Assembly: GCA_028876585.1 (NCBI GenBank)
Contig: JAGWRL010000290.1
Span: 1 to 11,521, forward strand
Origin: Pseudomonadota bacterium
GTDB taxonomy: Bacteria; Pseudomonadota; Alphaproteobacteria; Rhizobiales; Beijerinckiaceae
Reading direction: 5' to 3'
DNA: 11,521 nucleotides
Shown: positions 8,108 through 11,521 of the stretch, piece after piece
How the letters are laid out: each line of letters begins with the position of its first letter
Position numbering within the stretch: the first letter of the stretch is position 1
Position numbers and translations under genes: made by a program
The notes under the pieces: generated by a model
Databases searched by the model: none
What the model was told of the DNA's origin: nothing
The model's input: only the letters and a program-made list of their open reading frames with translations

Positions 8108-8160
8108 GTCGATCCTCCCCCGCCTATCAAACACGCGGGGCCATTCGCCGCAAACCTTGG

Positions 8161-8190
8161 GTTGACAGGGCGCCGCGTCCCGCGAATATG
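8161..8190 (+). promoter_or_regulatory. candidate sigma-70 promoter of DUF1036-pyk
   Basis: GTTGACA (TTGACA at 8162-8167) is followed by GAATAT (8184-8189, spacer 16) or AATATG (spacer 17). This matches the alphaproteobacterial CTTGAC-N17-CTATAT pattern reasonably and places a start site about 20 bp before ATG 8218. Confidence 0.55.
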
Positions 8191-8217
8191 CCGGGCCGAA
8201 ACGAGGGTTGTGAACCG

Positions 8218-8625
8218 ATGAGCCTGCGCTTCGTTCTGCCGCTGCTCGGCGCCCTCGCCGTCGCAGCGCCGGCGCGCGCCGATTTCCGCATGTGCAACCA
8301 GACCTCGGACCGGGTCAGCGTGGCGCTCGCCTACACCGACGGCAAGACCTGGGTCAGCGAAGGCTGGTGGAACTTGAAACCGTCCAATTGCGATACGCTG
8401 GTGCAGGGGGCGCTGGCCGCCGAATTCTACTATGTCTATGCGATGGACGAGCGCGGCGGCGAGTGGAAGGGCAAGGCCTACATGTGCACCAACGACCGCG
8501 AATTCAAAATCGAGGGCCGCGAGGATTGCTTCGCGCGCGGTTACGAGCGCACCGGCTTCTTCGAGGTCGACACCGGCAAAGACGCGAAGAACTGGACCGT
8601 CCAGCTCACCGACCCGACGCGCTAA
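8218..8625 (+). CDS. DUF1036 secreted/periplasmic protein
   Basis: A 135-residue exported protein of unknown function. Residues 1-21 form a signal peptide (short basic start, hydrophobic VLPLLGALAVAA, cleavage after ARA). The mature part begins DFRMCNQTSDRVSVALAY, typical of DUF1036, and has four cysteines (26, 58, 90, 104) that could make two disulfides in the periplasm. It is rich in Trp and Tyr (EGWWNL, FYYVYAMDE). ATG 8218 follows GAGGG at a long spacing of ten; an ATG at 8188 in the same frame would put a charged stretch before the signal sequence and lies in the promoter. The gene is followed 14 bp later by pyk. This DUF1036-pyk order is common in Hyphomicrobiales, but a functional link has not been shown to my knowledge. 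Confidence 0.92.
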   Translation: MSLRFVLPLLGALAVAAPARADFRMCNQTSDRVSVALAYTDGKTWVSEGWWNLKPSNCDTLVQGALAAEFYYVYAMDERGGEWKGKAYMCTNDREFKIEGREDCFARGYERTGFFEVDTGKDAKNWTVQLTDPTR

Positions 8626-8639
8626 CAAAGGCTTTTCCC

Positions 8640-10076
8640 ATGTCCCGCCGCGGCCGCCGCGTCAAAATCCTCGCTACCCTGGGTCCGGCCTCCGCCGACC
8701 CCGCCGTCGTCGAGGCGCTGTATCGCGCCGGCGCCGACGTGTTCCGCATCAACATGAGCCACGCCAGCCACGACATGATGCGCGAGCGCGTCGCCGTGAT
8801 TCGCGCGCTGGAGGAGAAGGTCGATCGCCCGATCGGCATTCTCGTCGATCTGCAAGGCCCGAAGCTGCGCGTCGGCCTGTTCGCCAATGGCGCGGAGGAG
8901 CTGCGCAAGGGCGACATGTTCACCGTCGACGACGACCCGACCCCCGGCGATGCGACACGCGTGCGCCTGCCGCATCCCGAAATCCTCGCCTCGCTGCGCC
9001 CCGGCCATCGGCTGCTGATCGACGACGGCAAGGTGCAATTGCGCGTGCAGACGCACACGCCGACCCGCAGCGAATGCGTGGTCGAGGTCGCCGGCAAAAT
9101 CTCCAACAAGAAGGGCGTCAGCCTGCCCGACACGGAATTGCCGACCTCGGCGATGACCGACAAGGACCGCGCCGACCTCGTCGCCGCGCTCGACGAGAAC
9201 ATCGACTGGGTGGCGCTGTCGTTCGTGCAGCGCGCCGAGGACGTCGCCGAGGTGAAGCGAATCGCGGGTAAGCGCGCCAATGTGATGGCCAAGATCGAAA
9301 AGCCGCAGGCGATCGCCAAGCTCGACGAGATCCTCGCCGTCGCCGACGCGATCATGGTCGCGCGCGGCGATCTCGGCGTGGAAATGCCGATCGAGCGCGT
9401 GCCCGGCCTGCAAAAGACCATCACCCGGATGGCGCGCCAGCTTGGCAAGCCGGTGGTGGTGGCCACCCAAATGCTGGAATCGATGATCACGACGCCGGTG
9501 CCGACGCGGGCCGAAGTGTCGGATGTCGCCACCGCCGTGTTCGAGGGCGCCGATGCGGTGATGCTGTCGGCCGAAAGCGCGTCGGGTCAATATCCCGTCG
9601 AGGCGGTGACGATGATGAACCGCATCGCCGAGGCGGTCGAATCGGAGGCGATCTATCCCAGCATCCTGCTGTCGCAGCGCCCCACGCCCGAGGCGACCGG
9701 CGCCGACGCGATCGCGGAAGCCACCCGCGACGTCGCCGACGTGCTCGGCGTCAAAGTCATCTGCGCCTGGACCGCGTCGGGCGCGACCGGCCTGCGCGTC
9801 GCGCGCGAGCGCCCGTCCTCCTCGATCCTGACGCTGACGCCGATCGTCGAGATCGCGCGCCGGCTGTCGCTGGTCTGGGGCCTGCACCCTGTCGTGACCG
9901 ACGACGCGCGCGACGAGCGCGACATGGCCGACCGCGCCGCCCGCCACGCCTTCATCGACGGTTTCGCCGGCGTCGGCGAGCGCGTGCTGGTGGTCGCCGG
10001 CGTGCCCTTCGGCACCCCGGGTTCGACCAACAACCTGCGTATTGTCGTGGTCGGGCCGGACGGGGGGACGGGGTGA
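8640..10076 (+). CDS. pyk: pyruvate kinase
   Basis: Transfers phosphate from phosphoenolpyruvate to ADP to give pyruvate and ATP, the last step of glycolysis; cytosolic tetramer. It has 478 residues, usual for bacterial PykA-type enzymes. Visible motifs are FRINMSHAS (Arg36, Asn38, Ser40), ILVDLQGPKLRVGL (67-79), ISNKKGVSLP of the B domain, MAKIEKPQAI with the catalytic Lys, IMVARGDLGVEMP (metal-binding Glu/Asp) and VATQMLESM. The C-terminal domain has WTASGATGLRVARERP where the effector site lies. The position equal to Glu117 of rabbit muscle PK is Lys75, with Leu71-Gln72 before it, the pattern of potassium-independent pyruvate kinases. The start has AAAGG eight bases upstream and 14 bp separate it from the DUF1036 stop, so both are probably one transcript. 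Confidence 0.96.
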   Translation: MSRRGRRVKILATLGPASADPAVVEALYRAGADVFRINMSHASHDMMRERVAVIRALEEKVDRPIGILVDLQGPKLRVGLFANGAEELRKGDMFTVDDDPTPGDATRVRLPHPEILASLRPGHRLLIDDGKVQLRVQTHTPTRSECVVEVAGKISNKKGVSLPDTELPTSAMTDKDRADLVAALDENIDWVALSFVQRAEDVAEVKRIAGKRANVMAKIEKPQAIAKLDEILAVADAIMVARGDLGVEMPIERVPGLQKTITRMARQLGKPVVVATQMLESMITTPVPTRAEVSDVATAVFEGADAVMLSAESASGQYPVEAVTMMNRIAEAVESEAIYPSILLSQRPTPEATGADAIAEATRDVADVLGVKVICAWTASGATGLRVARERPSSSILTLTPIVEIARRLSLVWGLHPVVTDDARDERDMADRAARHAFIDGFAGVGERVLVVAGVPFGTPGSTNNLRIVVVGPDGGTG

Positions 10077-10090
10077 GGCGGATGGGTTTG

Positions 10091-10104
10091 TGGTATAAAG
10101 GGCC
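10091..10104 (+). promoter_or_regulatory. extended -10 element just before the antitoxin gene
   Basis: TGGTATAAA (10091-10099) fits an extended -10 (TG-N-TATAAA). The ATG at 10105 is six bases after the hexamer, so a normal start site would fall on the ATG itself and give a leaderless mRNA. AAAGGG also lies only two to four bases from the ATG, too close for a good ribosome site. Confidence 0.45.
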
Positions 10105-10365
10105 ATGACGATCACCCTCGACCCCGAGCAAGAAGCCCGGATCAAGACCCGCGTCGCGCGCGGAGATTTCGCGTCCGTCGAGGAAGCGGCCCGCCAACTC
10201 ATCGACGAGGCTTTGGTGGAACGGGCGCTTGAGGAAAACGACGATATGGCTTGGGCGAAGCCCTATGTCGACGAGGCCTTGGCCGAGGTGGAACGCGGCG
10301 AGGAAATTAGCCTTGAAGAGCATAAGGCGCGCAACGTGGCGCGGCTTCTGGCGCTTCGAAAGTAG
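10105..10365 (+). CDS. ParD/RHH-type antitoxin of a type II toxin-antitoxin pair
   Basis: An 86-residue antitoxin. The N-terminal half has the ribbon-helix-helix pattern used for operator binding: strand MTITLDPEQ, helix EARIKTRVARG, then FASVEEAARQLIDEAL. The C-terminal half (WAKPYVDEALAEVERGEEISLEEHKARN) is charged and is the presumed toxin-binding arm, as in ParD-like partners of ParE. Its TAG stop overlaps the GTG start of the toxin gene by one base (TAGTG at 10363-10367), giving translational coupling and the usual antitoxin-first order. It lies 28 bp after pyk, with its own -10 element. It binds its own promoter with the toxin, by analogy. Confidence 0.9.
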   Translation: MTITLDPEQEARIKTRVARGDFASVEEAARQLIDEALVERALEENDDMAWAKPYVDEALAEVERGEEISLEEHKARNVARLLALRK

Positions 10366-10676
10366 TGGCGCGGGTTGTCGTCACCCCTTCCGCCGACGCG
10401 GACACGGCGGAAATTCTTGCCTTTCTTGCCGCTAAAGCGGGGCTTGGCGTCGCCGCCCAATACAACGCTTCCTTTGAACGACTTTACGACCATTGGGCCG
10501 ATTTTCCCGAGAGCGGCGCACCGCGCCCGAGGGTCGGGGCGAGAATTCGCATTGGCGTCGTTTCTCCTTATGTCGTGATCTACAGGCACACCGAGGACGA
10601 TAACACCGTTAGGGTGCTTCGCATTGTTCACGGACGCCGCATGGTCACTGGAAAGCTAATTCGGGGCGGGTCGTGA
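10365..10676 (+). CDS. RelE/ParE-superfamily toxin
   Basis: A 103-residue toxin with a GTG start overlapping the antitoxin stop. The sequence MARVVVTPSADADTAEILAFLAAKAG has the strand-helix start of ParE-like proteins. RLYDHWADFPESGAPRP is the central helix-loop common to the family, and IRIGVVSPYVVIYRHTEDDNTVRVLRIVHGRR forms the closing beta strands. ParE members inhibit DNA gyrase whereas RelE members cleave mRNA; the His and Lys residues of RelE ribonucleases are not evident, so ParE is favoured without proof. The frame is intact, suggesting an active pair. It converges, with a 9-bp gap, on a solitary RelB-type gene. Confidence 0.9.
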   Translation: MARVVVTPSADADTAEILAFLAAKAGLGVAAQYNASFERLYDHWADFPESGAPRPRVGARIRIGVVSPYVVIYRHTEDDNTVRVLRIVHGRRMVTGKLIRGGS

Positions 10677-10685
10677 TATGCGGCT

Positions 10686-10952
10686 TCAATCGTTCTCATC
10701 GCGCAGCGACGCCATCAGATCGGCGACGGCGCCGAACCGCTGACCTTTGCCGGCTTCAAGCTCGGCGATGGCGGCGCGAGTGGCGGCGTTTGGAGCCTTC
10801 ACCGCGAAGGGCAGGCGCTTTTCGTCGGCGATCCGCAGCATGAGCAGCCGGATCGCGTCGGAGACGGACAGACCCATTTCGGCCAGCGCGGCGGTTGCGC
10901 GCTGCTTGGTGTCATGGTCGATGCGGGCGCGGACGATTTCGGTGGCGGCCAT
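10686..10952 (-). CDS. RelB/DinJ-family antitoxin without an adjacent toxin
   Basis: An 88-residue protein. The N-terminus EIVRARIDHDTKQRATAALAEMGLSVSDAIRLLMLRIADEKRLPF is the ribbon-helix-helix domain of the RelB/DinJ family, with the KRLPF hinge typical of DinJ. The C-terminal part (NAATRAAIAELEAGKGQRFGAVADLMASL) would be the toxin-wrapping arm. ATG 10952 has AGGA seven bases upstream. Normally a YafQ/RelE toxin follows within a few bases. Here the gene ends 9 bp from the 3' end of the convergent parE-like gene, and no toxin is on its strand. It is either an orphan left after toxin loss, an anti-toxin for toxins encoded elsewhere, or a partner of the neighbouring ParE. Direct repeats lie in its promoter. 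Confidence 0.9.
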   Translation of the reverse strand: MAATEIVRARIDHDTKQRATAALAEMGLSVSDAIRLLMLRIADEKRLPFAVKAPNAATRAAIAELEAGKGQRFGAVADLMASLRDEND

Positions 10953-10964
10953 GCGGGGTTCCTG

Positions 10965-10987
10965 AAATGTAGCTCAAATGTAGCTAC
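10965..10987 (-). promoter_or_regulatory. 10-bp direct repeats at the relB-like promoter (likely operator)
   Basis: AAATGTAGCT occurs at 10965-10974 and again at 10976-10985, an 11-bp period that puts both on the same face of the helix. The second copy extends to the palindrome GTAGCTAC (10980-10987). On the minus strand each unit contains TACATT, a possible -10 hexamer. This suits paired RHH-dimer binding and autoregulation (inference). The local base composition is AT-rich compared with the surroundings. Confidence 0.55.
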
Positions 10988-11018
10988 GAACTCCCGGAGC
11001 GCAAGAGGGCCCCAACGC

Positions 11019-11046
11019 AAAAGGCCGGACCCGCCAGGGTCCGGCC
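11019..11046 (-). terminator. intrinsic terminator of purC
   Basis: GGCCGGACCC (11023-11032) and GGGTCCGGCC (11037-11046) form a perfect 10-bp stem around a four-base loop. On the minus strand the stem is followed directly by TTTT (complement of 11019-11022). It starts 22 nt after the purC stop codon. Confidence 0.9.
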
Positions 11047-11067
11047 TCCCCGCAAAACCACAAATCC

Positions 11068-11521
11068 TTACTTCACCAGCTTCGGCCCGCCGGTGCGCAC
11101 GGTCTCGTTTTCCTGCATGGCGCCGAGCCGGCGCGCGACTTCCGTGTAGGCCTCGATCATGCCGCCGAGGTCCTTGCGGAAACGGTCCTTGTCCATCTTG
11201 TCGTTGGTCTTGATGTCCCACAGCCGGCACGAATCGGGCGAGATCTCGTCGGCGACGAGGATGCGCATGTTGTCGCCCTCCCATTGCCGGCCGCATTCGA
11301 TCTTGAAATCGACCAGCCTGATGCCGACGCCGAGAAACAGGCCGGAGAGGAAATCGTTGATGCGGATCGACATTTGCATCATGTCGTCGATTTCCTGGGG
11401 GCCGGCCCAGTTGAACGCGGTGATGTGTTCTTCGGAAACCATCGGATCGCCGAGCTGGTCGTTCTTGTAATAGAATTCGATGATCGACCGCGGCAGCTGG
11501 GTACCTTCCTCGATGCCGAGG
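11068..11521 (-). CDS. purC: phosphoribosylaminoimidazole-succinocarboxamide (SAICAR) synthase, C-terminal part, cut by window edge
   Basis: Joins aspartate to CAIR with ATP to form SAICAR in de novo purine synthesis; cytosolic. About 150 residues are visible of the roughly 240-255 usual. The frame runs off the window edge at the start side. Family motifs appear in order: [21 protein letters not shown] (ATP-lid and substrate region), [22 protein letters not shown] (the PurC signature LVDFKIE), and [16 protein letters not shown] (metal and substrate site). The C-terminus is [14 protein letters not shown] strong terminator follows. In many bacteria purS and purQ follow purC; here the gene is the last of its transcript. 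Confidence 0.97.
   Translation of the reverse strand, partial: LGIEEGTQLPRSIIEFYYKNDQLGDPMVSEEHITAFNWAGPQEIDDMMQMSIRINDFLSGLFLGVGIRLVDFKIECGRQWEGDNMRILVADEISPDSCRLWDIKTNDKMDKDRFRKDLGGMIEAYTEVARRLGAMQENETVRTGGPKLVK

Noticed and set aside
8188..8217. DUF1036 start at ATG 8188
   Set aside because: It overlaps the likely -10 box and would put charged residues before the signal peptide.
10263..10631. Possible RelB partner toxin on the minus strand opposite the TA pair
   Set aside because: The frame is antisense to two well-supported genes and shows no RelE/YafQ-like pattern.

Overview
The window is GC-rich DNA from a bacterial chromosome, most likely an alphaproteobacterium of the Hyphomicrobiales (Rhizobiales). 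The grounds are a FYDLN-type acidic protein next to a class II (CP4-like) aroA, a DUF1036 protein directly upstream of pyk, and strong TTGACA-type -35 boxes in several gene gaps. No phage, insertion sequence, CRISPR array or rRNA is visible. Most of the content is housekeeping.

Layout: (1) 1-1101, 3' part of acetyl-CoA synthetase (acsA), ending in a long hairpin. (2) 1102-1539, a gene-free stretch, then tRNA-Ala(GGC) on the minus strand and the FYDLN zinc-ribbon/acidic protein, also minus. (3) aroA (EPSP synthase, plus), divergent from FYDLN and convergent with a small PAP2-family membrane phosphatase (minus). (4) 4134-4510, a structured intergenic region with an 11-bp inverted repeat, a GANTC palindrome, a TTGACA box, a strong intrinsic terminator and a 19-codon ORF whose stop overlaps the start of a GNAT acetyltransferase gene. 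(5) The GNAT gene is convergent with recJ, with stop codons inside an 8-bp overlap. recJ lies downstream of a DenD-like SDR dehydrogenase on the minus strand. (6) Divergent from the dehydrogenase is a DUF1036-pyk (pyruvate kinase) pair. (7) A ParD/ParE-type toxin-antitoxin operon (plus) converges on a solitary RelB/DinJ-type antitoxin (minus). (8) A strong terminator and the 3' part of purC (SAICAR synthase, minus) close the window.

How the genes relate: acsA and pyk belong to central carbon metabolism, aroA to the shikimate pathway, purC to purine synthesis and recJ to DNA repair. The accessory content is the toxin-antitoxin island between pyk and purC.

I found no clearly new multi-gene system. 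The most unusual signals are: (a) the recJ 5' end, where a perfect AGGAGG-ATG reads out of frame with recJ and removal of one CG unit from a (CG)5 tract would join them; (b) the 5' leader of the GNAT gene, which has the geometry of a leader-peptide attenuator plus a second coupled mini-ORF; (c) the antitoxin without a toxin facing ParDE. All three need comparison with relatives or RNA data.
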